Source: Shewanella sp. CG12_big_fil_rev_8_21_14_0_65_47_15 (lineage in GTDB: Bacteria > Pseudomonadota > Gammaproteobacteria > Enterobacterales > Shewanellaceae). Taken from it: a stretch of DNA of 64,000 nucleotides. Of the stretch, positions 8,260 to 18,422 are shown in pieces. The translations under genes and the position numbers were made by a program. Within the stretch, counting starts at the first letter, position 1; each line of letters begins with the position of its first letter. The notes under the pieces are model-generated. The model worked only from the letters and a program-made list of their open reading frames with translations. It was not told the origin of the DNA and did not search any database. The DNA lies in contig NZ_PFGL01000051.1 in assembly GCF_002783505.1 (NCBI RefSeq), forward strand, positions 1 through 64,000, written 5' to 3'.

Positions 8260-9555
8260 TCACATTTTAGACTCACTCGGGGAGAGCATGCGTTCCAGCA
8301 TCGTTAGGCTCTGCTCAATATTGAGTTCGGCCAAGTGGGTTAAACAGGTTTGGATCGGCTGCGAATGTTGAGAGTGGATAGGCAATGAGAGTCTATCGCG
8401 GATGATTTTATAGTCTGAGTATTGCGCTTCAGTATCGATTTGGCTTACCGAATACTGGCCTAATTGACTTAGGGCAAATTGAGCATCAAAGCAGAGCACT
8501 TCATCGTTAAGTAAAGTGGCCAAGGACAGCAGTTGGTTCCATAGGGTTATTTGTTGTGTATGGCTGCCAATCTGTTGGTAAATCTTGCAAAATTCTGCCA
8601 GTAAATATAACCCTTTAGCGTCACTAGCCCTATGACAGTAGACCTGTAGCTCGTCGTAAATCTGGGCCGCTTTGTCGGTAATATCTATCCCCAGATTGAA
8701 TGACAAGATCATTTCCAACGCCCTAAATTCCAGTTGGTGGTGACTCTGGGTTAATTTCATCCGCTGGAGAGCCTCGAGTGCGTAGGCATTTTGCCCTTTA
8801 TTCACTAAGGCCTTAAACCAGATTTCTAATAACCGAGAGCGAATGGAATACTTAATATCTTGCCTTAGTCCACTCTGTATCTGCTGCATTAACCCAGCAT
8901 AGTCGCCTATGTTAAGTAATTGATGGCTGGACTCTAGCCAGTAAACGCTCTCGATCAGTTGAGAGTATTTCCCTGCGCTCGGATTGGCGAGAAGCTCGCC
9001 GATCGTAGGCGATATAGCATATTGATCATTAAGATTATTTCGTTCATTTCGCCGCTCAGGCGCGAGTTGCTGATATAACGAGGAAGCGGTCATATTCTGT
9101 TGTTGCCAGCGTTGTAAGCGAAAGGTATTGATCCAAGGCTGCAATGCGGGCAGAAGATAAAGTTCATCCCTATGGCGATTGGCTAAGTTGCGCCAGTAAG
9201 TTATCTGCAATTGGCAGAAGCTAAGTGCCGTGTCGTGGTGTCCTCGATAGGCCTCCAGTAGGGCTAATTGATTGAATGCCTCCGCGACGTCCTCGTTTCC
9301 CACAATGAGCGAGGTATGTAATCTGCGCAGTAAACTCTGCTGCCAAGTCGTTATTGGCTGCCTGATGATAGGATCCGCTTGGATCAGCGGCTGGTATCGG
9401 CATTGTGGAACCTGTGTCTCTCGGATGACAGCTGCAACATGCGTCGCATTGTCTGTCATCGAATGAGTGTGGTGTCGCATCGGCATGGCGGGATCCTGAG
9501 ACTGTTTTCCTAGAAAGCCTTTGTACCCTCTCGTATCAAAGGCGGGAACTGGCAT
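8260..9555 (-). CDS. uncharacterised helical protein at the end of the RiPP operon
   Basis: A 431-residue protein of unknown function. It has no signal peptide, no membrane segment and no recognised catalytic motif. The sequence is dominated by short amphipathic helices rich in Leu, Gln and Tyr (for example EAFNQLALLEAYRGHHDTALSFC and KAAQIYDELQVYCHRASDAKGLY), as in degenerate TPR or similar alpha-solenoids. The start lies four bases after the stop of the S9 peptidase gene, so it is very probably translationally coupled and is the last gene of the unit. A weak hairpin ACTCC/GGAGT at 8191-8206 lies downstream. A scaffold, regulator or immunity role is conceivable; none can be claimed. The N-terminal 30 residues look unstructured, and a start at a later Met is possible. 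Confidence 0.7.
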   Translation of the reverse strand: MPVPAFDTRGYKGFLGKQSQDPAMPMRHHTHSMTDNATHVAAVIRETQVPQCRYQPLIQADPIIRQPITTWQQSLLRRLHTSLIVGNEDVAEAFNQLALLEAYRGHHDTALSFCQLQITYWRNLANRHRDELYLLPALQPWINTFRLQRWQQQNMTASSLYQQLAPERRNERNNLNDQYAISPTIGELLANPSAGKYSQLIESVYWLESSHQLLNIGDYAGLMQQIQSGLRQDIKYSIRSRLLEIWFKALVNKGQNAYALEALQRMKLTQSHHQLEFRALEMILSFNLGIDITDKAAQIYDELQVYCHRASDAKGLYLLAEFCKIYQQIGSHTQQITLWNQLLSLATLLNDEVLCFDAQFALSQLGQYSVSQIDTEAQYSDYKIIRDRLSLPIHSQHSQPIQTCLTHLAELNIEQSLTMLERMLSPSESKM

Positions 9556-9558
9556 ATT

Positions 9559-11958
9559 TTACAGGTGAGCTTTGATGGGTTTGGGCTCGTTTATCCGTTG
9601 ACGGATCCAACGCGCCTGAGTCTCTAGCATGGCTAGAATATTGTCTTTTGTTTCATATTGATGCCCCTCCTGTGGGAGTAAGAGTAATTCGCTATTAACA
9701 CCATTGCTCTGCAGGGCCTGGAACATCAATTCGGATTGCAACACCGAAGTCCCAGGGTTTTGATCCTCTGTGCCATGGATCAATAGCACGGGCGCCGTGA
9801 TTTGATTTGCCTGAAAAAAAGGTGAGAGTTGTTGATAAAGTTCGGGGATTTCCCATAGTGGGCGCTGTTCACTCTGAAAACCTATCGGTGTTAAGCTGCG
9901 ATTATAGGCCCCACTTCTGGCGATAGCGCCCGCAAAGTGATCGCTCGTCGCTAGTAAACTTAAGGCGCTAAATGCGCCATAGGAATGCCCCATAAGGAAC
10001 ATGCGTGAGGTGTCTATTTGACCCGTTTTCTCGAGTGCTTCAATGGTTGCGAGTGCATTGAGACGCTGTTGTTCGATAAAGCTGTCATTAGGCTGCTCAT
10101 CTTTACCTGTCACTATGGGGGCGTAGCTGGCGTCTAGGACGGCAACCCCTTCGAGTAAACCGACCAGCGGGCTGAGGGGTTCTATGAGAGTAAATTGCTG
10201 TGGACTCGATTTTCGCTGTTGTTGCTTGTGACTGTAATAAGATTTGGGATAGATCCAGATAATCACAGGCAGTTTTGCTGGCCCCGTATGCACGGGCAAG
10301 TATAGATCGGCGGATAGTTCGACCCCATCGGCTCGCGGGTAACTTAAGTGTTGTGGCACGGGCTTTACTGGCAATTCAGGACTGTGCCAATCATACAGAG
10401 GCGCCGAGACATTACCCGCCTGCCAGCGTTGTAGTATAGGTGCACGTTGGGCGGTTTCCGAGGTGATGATCAGGGTTTCCTGTTGATCCGTCACCCTGAT
10501 ATAGAGCGGTTTTTGGAGTGTATCGGCTGCACTTTGAAAGATGACAACCGCTGATTTTTTATTCAGATCATAGCGTTTTACGAAGGGGGATTGCCCTTGA
10601 TCTGTCTGCCCAACGCCGGTGAGATACACACTGTTGTTGGCGTTAGCCACGGCATAGTCATAACCCAATGGACTCCTGATCACGGCGACTTGCCCTGGAT
10701 CGGCATAGGTGTCCGTGTAGTCATATTGAATCAAATGAGTGGCGGCTTCCAGGGGGGCCTTACTGTCCCAGCTCCAGAGGCGTAATTGTTTCTGCTGAGC
10801 GTGAAAATCACTGTAGATGATCCGCCCTTGGGGGGTGACGCTCAACTCAAAAATACGCCAATTGGAGGTGAGCACAGGTTGTGCGGGGTGTGAAAAGGGT
10901 GCAGGCCAGATCTTGATGCTATCCCTTAGTGCGGTAGCGACTTTATTGCCTTGTTTTTCAATAGCCTCTATCCATATCAGGCTCGCGGGCGCCGATGGCA
11001 GCCAACTGAGTTTGCGTGCGCCAGCGGGAGCGGCATCGGCTTGCTTGGCCGTTATCGTATCGGCTGTTAATGTGGGGGCATTTGCCCGAACGTGCCCCGA
11101 AGCCAGCTCAATAACCTGATAATCGCGCGCCAAGCGGTTAAATTTGACCCCAGGATGCAGATCCTCGGCGAGTGACTGGAGTAATAGGTAGCGGCCATCG
11201 GGGGATACGCGCATGGTTTCTAACATAGCGGGCGCGGAGAGTATTCGACGGGTGCCATTGGCTTGGATAAGCACCGCCTGCTGACGGTTAAGCTGAGTGA
11301 ATATTTTCCGCCGCTCTGGTGTGTCTAGCGCATCACGGTACAGGCGCACAGCCTCGGTATCGGAGGAGCGTTTGAGTATCGGCACGGGAGCCGAAATGGG
11401 GTTCACTTGGGAGAGGCTCGCTCTGACGATCACGGTTTGACCATCGGGAAGCCAGACTAAAGAATGCGCATTAAACTGGGATGACAGGGAAATATCGGAC
11501 CAGAGTGACAGTGAGCGAGTCGCGATATGGTAACGCCATAGTGTTAGCGTTTGCTGCTGCTTCATGATCAAGGCGATTTGATCCGAATGGGGTGACCAAC
11601 TGACCTCGACGACCTCGGTATTGGCGTCGGTCAATGGATGCCGATCCCGGGTTTGCAGATTAATAAGTTGCAAGGATTCGAAGATCTGAGTGTCCTTCTC
11701 CAGCGCGATCGCCGTGCTGAAGTTTTTCCCCACCGCAGAAAAATAGCTTTGGGGTGAGGCTGAGATTAATGTTGGATAGTGTTTAGCTTGCGCCATGACC
11801 AACCATTGCTGATCCGGCGCTTGCCAAAGGTGTTCCGGTCCAACCGACTTAAGCAGTGTTTCATATTGGGCCATCGAACTTGCTGCCTGCGCCTGAAAGA
11901 CGCAGAGCAGCAGAGCAATAAAGCCCAGTCGGATGGGACCATATAAGCGTTTATTCAT
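9559..11958 (-). CDS. S9 (prolyl oligopeptidase) family serine peptidase of the RiPP cluster
   Basis: A 799-residue exported peptidase. The signal peptide is at residues 1-25 (LGFIALLLCVFQAQA), followed by a beta-propeller-like region and a C-terminal alpha/beta-hydrolase domain. Catalytic residues are the Ser in FLMGHSYGAFSAL, the Asp in LIHGTEDQNPG and the His in LPQEGHQYET. S9 peptidases cut short peptides, usually after proline or by dipeptidyl release. The start codon lies inside the last codons of the permease gene (ATGAATAA overlap), tying it to the export genes. In this setting it may trim the exported peptide or degrade it for self-protection (inference). A second, unrelated-context S9 enzyme is encoded at 48630-50630. 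Confidence 0.88.
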   Translation of the reverse strand: MNKRLYGPIRLGFIALLLCVFQAQAASSMAQYETLLKSVGPEHLWQAPDQQWLVMAQAKHYPTLISASPQSYFSAVGKNFSTAIALEKDTQIFESLQLINLQTRDRHPLTDANTEVVEVSWSPHSDQIALIMKQQQTLTLWRYHIATRSLSLWSDISLSSQFNAHSLVWLPDGQTVIVRASLSQVNPISAPVPILKRSSDTEAVRLYRDALDTPERRKIFTQLNRQQAVLIQANGTRRILSAPAMLETMRVSPDGRYLLLQSLAEDLHPGVKFNRLARDYQVIELASGHVRANAPTLTADTITAKQADAAPAGARKLSWLPSAPASLIWIEAIEKQGNKVATALRDSIKIWPAPFSHPAQPVLTSNWRIFELSVTPQGRIIYSDFHAQQKQLRLWSWDSKAPLEAATHLIQYDYTDTYADPGQVAVIRSPLGYDYAVANANNSVYLTGVGQTDQGQSPFVKRYDLNKKSAVVIFQSAADTLQKPLYIRVTDQQETLIITSETAQRAPILQRWQAGNVSAPLYDWHSPELPVKPVPQHLSYPRADGVELSADLYLPVHTGPAKLPVIIWIYPKSYYSHKQQQRKSSPQQFTLIEPLSPLVGLLEGVAVLDASYAPIVTGKDEQPNDSFIEQQRLNALATIEALEKTGQIDTSRMFLMGHSYGAFSALSLLATSDHFAGAIARSGAYNRSLTPIGFQSEQRPLWEIPELYQQLSPFFQANQITAPVLLIHGTEDQNPGTSVLQSELMFQALQSNGVNSELLLLPQEGHQYETKDNILAMLETQARWIRQRINEPKPIKAHL

Positions 11959-14365
11959 TGCGTAACGCCTTGATGGGGTCCGTTTTCAGTACTTGCCAAA
12001 CGGGTAAAAAGCAACTGATCATACTGAATACCAGTAAAACCAGCAGGCTAAGTATCAGCTCATGCCAATAGAGAGTGAAATGCCATTCCGGCAGTGTGCG
12101 ACTGTAGCCGATCACAAAATAAGCGAGGGAGAAGGCAAGCAGGCTAGCCGCAGCAATCGGGGTGGCCAGCTCCAGCAACTGGTGATGCAGGAGGCGAGTT
12201 TGGGTCGCGCCCATGGCGAGTTTGACCCCCAGATCGTAACGCCGCATACGCACCATATAGCTGACCATACCATTGATACCCGCGAGGACCATGATCAGAG
12301 AGACGAGCGATATCGCTGCAGCAATGCCTGCGGCAAAGCGTTGATTGCGAGAGAAATCATCAAATTGTGCTGTTACAGACGCAAACTGGACCAGATCGAG
12401 CCTAGGATCGATCTTCAGCAGTTCGGCATACATTTGTGCCTGGCTCAATTCGGTATAATCGGGCGTGACCTTAAAGAGCAAAGTGTCTGTGCGTTCCCCA
12501 AGGTATTGGCCTGGTAAAAATAACTCATCGCCCTCATAGCTCGCATCCCCGGGAAAGTTAGTGTTATTGACCACGCCGACAATCTGCAGCGCCACTTTAT
12601 CACCCGTCATGATTTTTTGCCCTAGGGGATTACCCGTGAGCCTGCTGGCGAGCCTTTGGTTGATCAGTACGGGTTTGTGGGTGAGTGTCAAATCATCATA
12701 GGTAAAGAATCTGCCTTCGACCGTCATTTGATATAAGGGTAAGTAATGCTCATCGACGGTGATTATTCGGCTATTACTGATGCTCTCGCCTGCCTCGTTA
12801 TACAAGGTATCCATGTTATAAGGTGATGGGATCCTTGGCTCGGAGGCGCGGCTGACTTGAAGTACCTCAGGTTTGCCCGCGAGCTGGAGTTGGATGGCTC
12901 GCTGCAGATTCACCCGCTCTTCTGTGGTTGGGATCGCCGCGTAATGGATAACCATGGACCAAAGATCGTCCGTCACCAGATTATTCGGCCTCAAGGCTTC
13001 GCTGAGGCTGGCCATCAAGACTTGGCTAGAGGCCGTCAGGGTCAGCACTGAGAACAATAGCTGTAAGCCGATCAGGCAATGGCTCATTCCCTTGGAGAGT
13101 TGTTTGCCCGTGCCTTTACCGCTGCTTTGTAGACTAGTTCTCAGCTGGTTTTCATCGATCGTTTTGAGTTCGATATAACTGAATATTAAGGCAATGATTA
13201 ATGATATGCCTAAGGCAAACAACAACATATAAACGCTCAAGCCCATAGCATCGAGTCTCGGTAACACGCTGGCGCCTAAGGTTTGGATCGCATCGAATGT
13301 CAGTTGTGTCAGTAACAGGGCGAGCAGGGCTGCACTACCGATAACCAACAGATTATGTTGAAATATTTCCTTAAATAACTGACGCTTAGTCGCACCAAAG
13401 ACGTAACTGATCGCCACCGATTGTACCCTTCCAACGGCCCGGGCTAATTGTAAATTGCCTAAGTTGATCAGGGCGATGAGTGTCAGCAAAATAACCCCTG
13501 CGACTAGCATTAAGATAATGTTACTGCTATCACCGCGAATGGCGGAGGTAAAGTCCTGTAGTCGTGCTGAGATCGGATATTCCTTGACGATATCCGGGGT
13601 ATTTTGCTGTGCCGCGGCCGCCATCAGTATGCCAGCTTGCTCACTGGCCTGTTCAAATGTGATGCCGGATGCAAGTCTCGCTAGGGCTTTCACTCCCCCG
13701 GAATAACCGCCGAAGGTCTTAGGATCGAGTTGCTCATCCATATCCATGGGCAGCCAAATGGCACTAGCAACATCGGTTTTCTGTGGTAAAACCCAGTTAT
13801 CCGGTGTGACGCCTATGATGTTAAAACGGCGTTGATTCAGTTGTATGCTCTTGCCTATCACGGCGGGATCACCTGCAAAATGGCTTTGCCACAGCTGATA
13901 ACTGATCACTGCTGAGGGTTGTTTATTACCTAAGTCTTCATTCGCATTGAAAAAACGTCCGAGTACAGGCTCAACTTGTAATACTTCAAACACATTGGAC
14001 GATCCCATGTAAACGGGTACTATCGGACGATTGGGATCGTCATACAGCTTATATTCGCTCCAACTAAAATAAATGGCCAACTGGGAAAATGGGCTATTTT
14101 TTTGCTGTAACGCTAGCAGATTTTGGGTATTAGTGCCGGGCATGTCCTGCCCTTGATACTTTAAGCTTCCTTCCAGATAGTAGAGGTCATCCGATTCGCC
14201 ATAGGGTAAAGGTTGCAGATAGGCGACGTCTAAAATGCTAAACACGCTAAACACCATAGTTAGGGTTAACGCTAGGCTGAAGACCACTGTGAGGTAATAG
14301 TGTTTGGCGCGCTGCAACTGCCGAGCTATTGCCGCCAACATGCAGGGATTCAGCTTCATTATCAT
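11951..14365 (-). CDS. MacB/FtsX-type ABC transporter permease
   Basis: An 804-residue permease with the MacB layout duplicated within one chain. There is an N-terminal membrane helix (about 22-45), a large periplasmic domain, three helices (about 275-405), a second helix and periplasmic domain, and three C-terminal FtsX helices ending in FSMISCFLPVWQVLKTDPIKALRNE. It has no nucleotide-binding domain, which is supplied by the ATPase gene upstream (4-base overlap). Together with the adaptor at 15073 it forms a MacAB-like tripartite efflux or mechanotransmission system. In peptide clusters such systems often confer immunity or move the mature product out of the periplasm. Which applies here is unknown. 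Confidence 0.88.
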   Translation of the reverse strand: MIMKLNPCMLAAIARQLQRAKHYYLTVVFSLALTLTMVFSVFSILDVAYLQPLPYGESDDLYYLEGSLKYQGQDMPGTNTQNLLALQQKNSPFSQLAIYFSWSEYKLYDDPNRPIVPVYMGSSNVFEVLQVEPVLGRFFNANEDLGNKQPSAVISYQLWQSHFAGDPAVIGKSIQLNQRRFNIIGVTPDNWVLPQKTDVASAIWLPMDMDEQLDPKTFGGYSGGVKALARLASGITFEQASEQAGILMAAAAQQNTPDIVKEYPISARLQDFTSAIRGDSSNIILMLVAGVILLTLIALINLGNLQLARAVGRVQSVAISYVFGATKRQLFKEIFQHNLLVIGSAALLALLLTQLTFDAIQTLGASVLPRLDAMGLSVYMLLFALGISLIIALIFSYIELKTIDENQLRTSLQSSGKGTGKQLSKGMSHCLIGLQLLFSVLTLTASSQVLMASLSEALRPNNLVTDDLWSMVIHYAAIPTTEERVNLQRAIQLQLAGKPEVLQVSRASEPRIPSPYNMDTLYNEAGESISNSRIITVDEHYLPLYQMTVEGRFFTYDDLTLTHKPVLINQRLASRLTGNPLGQKIMTGDKVALQIVGVVNNTNFPGDASYEGDELFLPGQYLGERTDTLLFKVTPDYTELSQAQMYAELLKIDPRLDLVQFASVTAQFDDFSRNQRFAAGIAAAISLVSLIMVLAGINGMVSYMVRMRRYDLGVKLAMGATQTRLLHHQLLELATPIAAASLLAFSLAYFVIGYSRTLPEWHFTLYWHELILSLLVLLVFSMISCFLPVWQVLKTDPIKALRNE

Positions 14366-15063
14366 GCGACTTGCTCCACTGCGATATTTTCAACCACAAC
14401 TTGACCGTCGAGTAAGTGAATTTGTCGTTTTGCCATCTGAGCGTAGCGGGCGTCGTGGGTGACTAAACAGATAGTCGTGCCCTGGGCGTTGAGTTCGGCC
14501 AATAATGCCATCACAGCATCGCCATTTTTCGAGTCCAAATTACCCGTCGGTTCATCGACCAGCATAATGCCGGAATCGGCTGCCAATGCTCTGGCGATGG
14601 ATACTCGCTGCTGCTGCCCGCCTGAGAGTTGATTGGGAAACAGCTGCGTCTTATCGGCGAGGCCGACTTTATCTAGACATTCGCGCGCTCTGGCCTGCCG
14701 TTGTTTTAGGCTGTCGCCGCGATACTTAAGTGGTAAGGCGACATTATCTAAAACGGTATACTCGTCAATTAAGTTAAAAGATTGAAACACAAAGCCAATA
14801 CGCCTACTGCGTATCGCCGCTCTTTGATCGGCATCCATATCGGAAACTAAGAGCCCATCGATATAGTATTCACCCGAGTCCGGTGTATCGAGTAGGCCAA
14901 GAATATTGAGTAAGGTCGATTTACCACAACCGGAAGGACCTGAAATGGCGACATATTCGCCTTCCTTCACCGTGAAGCTGACACCCTTGAGCACTTGGCT
15001 GTGTTGCTGACCCGACATAAAAGTTTTTTGAATTTGTGTGATTTTCAATACATCCGTTTTCAT
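14362..15063 (-). CDS. MacB/LolD-type ABC transporter ATPase
   Basis: A 233-residue ATPase with Walker A (GPSGCGKSTLLNILG), Q-loop (FVFQSFNL), ABC signature (LSGGQQQRVSIARAL), Walker B (IMLVDEPTGNLDS) and the switch His (LVTHDARYA). The PTGNLDS form is typical of the LolD/MacB/FtsE group. It pairs with the permease encoded by the overlapping downstream gene and with the adaptor encoded just upstream. Confidence 0.92.
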   Translation of the reverse strand: MKTDVLKITQIQKTFMSGQQHSQVLKGVSFTVKEGEYVAISGPSGCGKSTLLNILGLLDTPDSGEYYIDGLLVSDMDADQRAAIRSRRIGFVFQSFNLIDEYTVLDNVALPLKYRGDSLKQRQARARECLDKVGLADKTQLFPNQLSGGQQQRVSIARALAADSGIMLVDEPTGNLDSKNGDAVMALLAELNAQGTTICLVTHDARYAQMAKRQIHLLDGQVVVENIAVEQVA

Positions 15064-15072
15064 GTGAAATCC

Positions 15073-16302
15073 TTATTGGGTCAATTGTATTTGGGTGACA
15101 TCGGCATCGATGGCGAGGGCGGAAACGATAATTTTTTCACCCGCCTGCAGGCCAGAGATCACCTCTATGCTATTGCCTGCAATTTTGCCAAATTGCACTT
15201 GTACCCTACTGGCCTGATGTGGGTTATCTAACTTAAACACGGTCAAGCGGCTATCTTCGGCTACCCCTTGGGGTTTACTGACAAAATTCACTTGACCACG
15301 GCTCTTGCCATAGATTACCGCGTCGACCATTTGCATGGGCCGAATATCTGCCGAGAGCGCCTCTGGTAGCTTGATATCGACACTGACAGCGCCATCGGCC
15401 ACCACGGGATCGATACGGATCACTTGGCCACTGACTATGCCGTGACGAGTGTCAATGTCGGCCATGGCGCCATGTTGCACTAGTTGGATCTGCATTTGGG
15501 GTACCTTGATCTCGGCGAGTAGAGGCGACAAGCTGCCTACGAGGGCGAGTTCATCACCCACATTTACACTCTGCCCTAGGCTGATGGGTTGGCGTTGTAG
15601 TACACCCTTAATGCCCGCCCTGACGATAAGCTGATCGTGTTGGTATTGGGCGGCGTGAAATTCGGCCTCTGCCTGTTTTATGGCCTCATCTTGGATGGAC
15701 AAGTGTTCTCTATGCACATCGCGTAACTTACTCAATTTTTCATGTTCTAGTGTGAGCCTTTCATTGAGTTGATCCGCCTTTAAGCGGCTGCGGCGCATAT
15801 CCATGGCGGAGATGATCCCTTCATTCGCCAATGGCGCCTCTGCCTCTACTTGCAGATTGGCCATCTCGGCATCGGCCTTCAGTTCGGCTAAACGAGAGGC
15901 TTGCTCTAGTAGCTCTCTTTGCTGCTCTAGCATGAACTTGCGTTTAGTGGTGCGACTGTTTTGAAGGGTCGCCTCAGCCTGTTGTAGGGCATTATCTAAT
16001 TCAGGATTCTTAAGGGTGAGTAATACGCTATCGGCCTCAACTATGGCACCGGGCCGGAGTTTGATCTCATCTACTATGGCAACACTGCTGGCGGTAATGA
16101 GGCGTTGGTTTTGCGATAGCAGGCTGCCATAGCCCGTGACCTTTTGGCTGAACTCACCACTCTGCACCGCCGCGATGGAGACGTGCTTAGCCTCAATAAA
16201 ATGGCTATTACTCGCAAAACCTTGGCGCCAACCACTGATCAATAACAGGCTTGACAGTACAACTATGCCAGCGTAAACCCGCTGACTTGTGATCCAATTC
16301 AT
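15073..16302 (-). CDS. MacA/HlyD-type periplasmic adaptor
   Basis: A 409-residue membrane fusion protein. It has an N-terminal anchor (IVVLSSLLLISGW), a barrel-sandwich half (GYGSLLSQNQRLITASSVAI), a long coiled-coil hairpin rich in Glu/Gln/Leu (about residues 105-215), the second barrel half (VRAGIKGVLQRQPISLGQSV) and a beta-barrel/membrane-proximal region. The ATG at 16302 is chosen because AAGGAG lies seven bases upstream; the longer frame would overlap the exporter gene. It precedes the MacB-like ATPase and permease genes by ten bases, so it is the adaptor of that pump. Confidence 0.9.
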   Translation of the reverse strand: MNWITSQRVYAGIVVLSSLLLISGWRQGFASNSHFIEAKHVSIAAVQSGEFSQKVTGYGSLLSQNQRLITASSVAIVDEIKLRPGAIVEADSVLLTLKNPELDNALQQAEATLQNSRTTKRKFMLEQQRELLEQASRLAELKADAEMANLQVEAEAPLANEGIISAMDMRRSRLKADQLNERLTLEHEKLSKLRDVHREHLSIQDEAIKQAEAEFHAAQYQHDQLIVRAGIKGVLQRQPISLGQSVNVGDELALVGSLSPLLAEIKVPQMQIQLVQHGAMADIDTRHGIVSGQVIRIDPVVADGAVSVDIKLPEALSADIRPMQMVDAVIYGKSRGQVNFVSKPQGVAEDSRLTVFKLDNPHQASRVQVQFGKIAGNSIEVISGLQAGEKIIVSALAIDADVTQIQLTQ

Positions 16303-16315
16303 ATGTAACTCCTTG

Positions 16316-18421
16316 TTAGGCAACCCGATGTACATTGGATAATATGGACAAATCTATCACCCTGTCTGCGGCGGCTATGGTTTCTTGTCTGTGGGCGACA
16401 CTGATGCGCGTAATGTGTTTTTGCTTTAAATATTGATTGACCTTGAGTTCGGTAGCCGCATCTAGGTGGCTGGTGGCCTCGTCAAGGAAGAGTATTTTGG
16501 GTTGAGTGTAGAGAGCTCTAGCGAGCAGGATCCTTTGTTTCTGCCCCCCCGATAATGCACTGCCTAGGTCGCCGACTTGTGCATGCAACCCCATAGGCAT
16601 GGCTTGAATTTCATCCCAAATGGCCGCACCTTTGATGGCTTCTTTGATCTTTTCCATATTCGGTGTCGGCTCGAAGAAGCAGATGTTTTCGAGTAGGGAG
16701 CCATTAAACAGCTGATCGTTTTGCATGACAGTGGCGCAGTTTTGCCTAAATTGGCGTAAGCCAATATTCTTGATCGGCATATCATCGAGTAAGACTTCAC
16801 CGTGCTCGGTCTGGATCAGGCCGGTCATGATTTTCAATAAGGTTGTTTTCCCCAATCCAGAGCGACCAATAATCGCCACCGATTCGCCAGCATCGACATG
16901 AAAATTCAGTTCGGTAAACAACCAAGGCTGTGCCTTGCTATAACGGAAATGAATATCTCTCACTTCAATTCTGCCTCGAATATGAGAGATATTGAGCGGT
17001 AAACTTGGGAGTTCCTGCTCCGTGGGTTGCATGACGATGTCAGACATTCGACGTAAGTAAGTGCCTGCAATTTTGAAACGAAATAAGTTATCGACTAAGG
17101 ATTGCGCACTGTCGGCAAACTGTTGTCTATAAGCGAGAAAGGCGAGAAACATTCCTAAACTGAGGGATTGTTCAATAATGAAATGTGCGCCGATTAACAC
17201 AATTAGTAGGTATTCTAACTTACCGAGCACATTCTGAAAGACGTCGGTGGTGATGATGATTTTTTCGCGTTTAATGCTAGCGTTGAGTGAATCGGCATAC
17301 AGATTCATCCAATGAGATAGGCGATTATTTTCCTTGGCAAAACATTTAATTGGCATGATGGCGCGTATGGTTTCAATAAAGTGACTATTCTCTTTGGCAT
17401 GCTTACTTAATGATTGCTCCAGATGTTCATTCTCTTTATGGGTGAGAAGAAATCGGCCCAGATAGAGCACGAGCAAGAAAGCAATAGAGACGAAGGCGAG
17501 CGAACTCTGGTACTGAAACATGATGCAGATAGTGGTTACACTGAGCAAACCATCGACCAGCGCAGTAATAAAACCTCGACTAATGAGCCGCTGAACCTCG
17601 CTAAACGCCTCAAAGCGAGATTTGATATCGCCGACATGGCGGCTTTCAAAGAAGCTTAAGGGCAAGTGGAGTAAGTGGCGTTGAATATTGGCTTTGACTT
17701 GGAAACTGAGGCTCTTATCCAAATACATGATCGCGGCAGCCCGTATGACCTGGGCCATGGACGAGAGAAGGAGGACCAACAAAAATCCCACAAAAACAGA
17801 CCATAAAATACTCGTCTGCCCGACATTAATCCCTTGGTCGATCACGACTCGAATGTAATAGGGCGAGATCAGCAAAAGGGCCTGTAGTAGCAAGGCAATA
17901 AAGAAAATTTTCCCAAGGGATAGCCAGAGTCCATCGACTCGACCAATGAATTGCCGTAGTGGAACCTTGATCCTTTCATCTTTTTGGATAAATTCACTGG
18001 AGGGCACTAGCTCAATGACAATTCCGGTGAACGCCTCCGACACCTGATTCCAGTCCAGTTTAAGCTTACCCTTAGCGGGATCATGGATAGTGACCCCCTT
18101 ACTAGACACTTCTGCAAGGGTGACAAAGTGATTGAAATTCCAGTGTAAAATAGCAGGTTTCTTGACTTTGGCTAACTGTCCGAGATCCAATTTAAGTACG
18201 CGTGCCGATAAGCCGATTTCACCGGCGATCGTGATGATTTGTTTGACCGTAATGCCATGCAACCCCGTCGGATATTTTTGGCGCATGGCGAGCATATTAG
18301 TTTTAAAACCATGGTAGCAGGCGGCCATGGCGATACAGGTGATGCCGCATTCGGCAACTTCACTTTGCAAATAAACGGGCAGCTTTTGATGACCAAATTG
18401 TATGTAATCGGATACTTGCAT
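16316..18421 (-). CDS. C39 peptidase-containing ABC exporter (bacteriocin/RiPP type)
   Basis: A 701-residue peptidase-containing transporter. The C39 domain covers residues 1-140 with catalytic C25 (SEVAECGITCIAM), H98 (LHWNFNHFVTL) and D114 (TIHDPAKGK). Six membrane helices follow (about 160-430). The ATPase domain has Walker A IGRSGLGKTTLLK, signature LSGGQKQRILLARALY and Walker B ILFLDEATSHLD. Enzymes of this family cut leader peptides after Gly-Gly and export the core through the inner membrane. Two double-glycine precursors are encoded 2 kb upstream on the same strand, which makes the substrate assignment strong. It starts one base after the stop of the short HlyD-like adaptor. Confidence 0.95.
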   Translation of the reverse strand: MQVSDYIQFGHQKLPVYLQSEVAECGITCIAMAACYHGFKTNMLAMRQKYPTGLHGITVKQIITIAGEIGLSARVLKLDLGQLAKVKKPAILHWNFNHFVTLAEVSSKGVTIHDPAKGKLKLDWNQVSEAFTGIVIELVPSSEFIQKDERIKVPLRQFIGRVDGLWLSLGKIFFIALLLQALLLISPYYIRVVIDQGINVGQTSILWSVFVGFLLVLLLSSMAQVIRAAAIMYLDKSLSFQVKANIQRHLLHLPLSFFESRHVGDIKSRFEAFSEVQRLISRGFITALVDGLLSVTTICIMFQYQSSLAFVSIAFLLVLYLGRFLLTHKENEHLEQSLSKHAKENSHFIETIRAIMPIKCFAKENNRLSHWMNLYADSLNASIKREKIIITTDVFQNVLGKLEYLLIVLIGAHFIIEQSLSLGMFLAFLAYRQQFADSAQSLVDNLFRFKIAGTYLRRMSDIVMQPTEQELPSLPLNISHIRGRIEVRDIHFRYSKAQPWLFTELNFHVDAGESVAIIGRSGLGKTTLLKIMTGLIQTEHGEVLLDDMPIKNIGLRQFRQNCATVMQNDQLFNGSLLENICFFEPTPNMEKIKEAIKGAAIWDEIQAMPMGLHAQVGDLGSALSGGQKQRILLARALYTQPKILFLDEATSHLDAATELKVNQYLKQKHITRISVAHRQETIAAADRVIDLSILSNVHRVA

Positions 18422-18422
18422 C

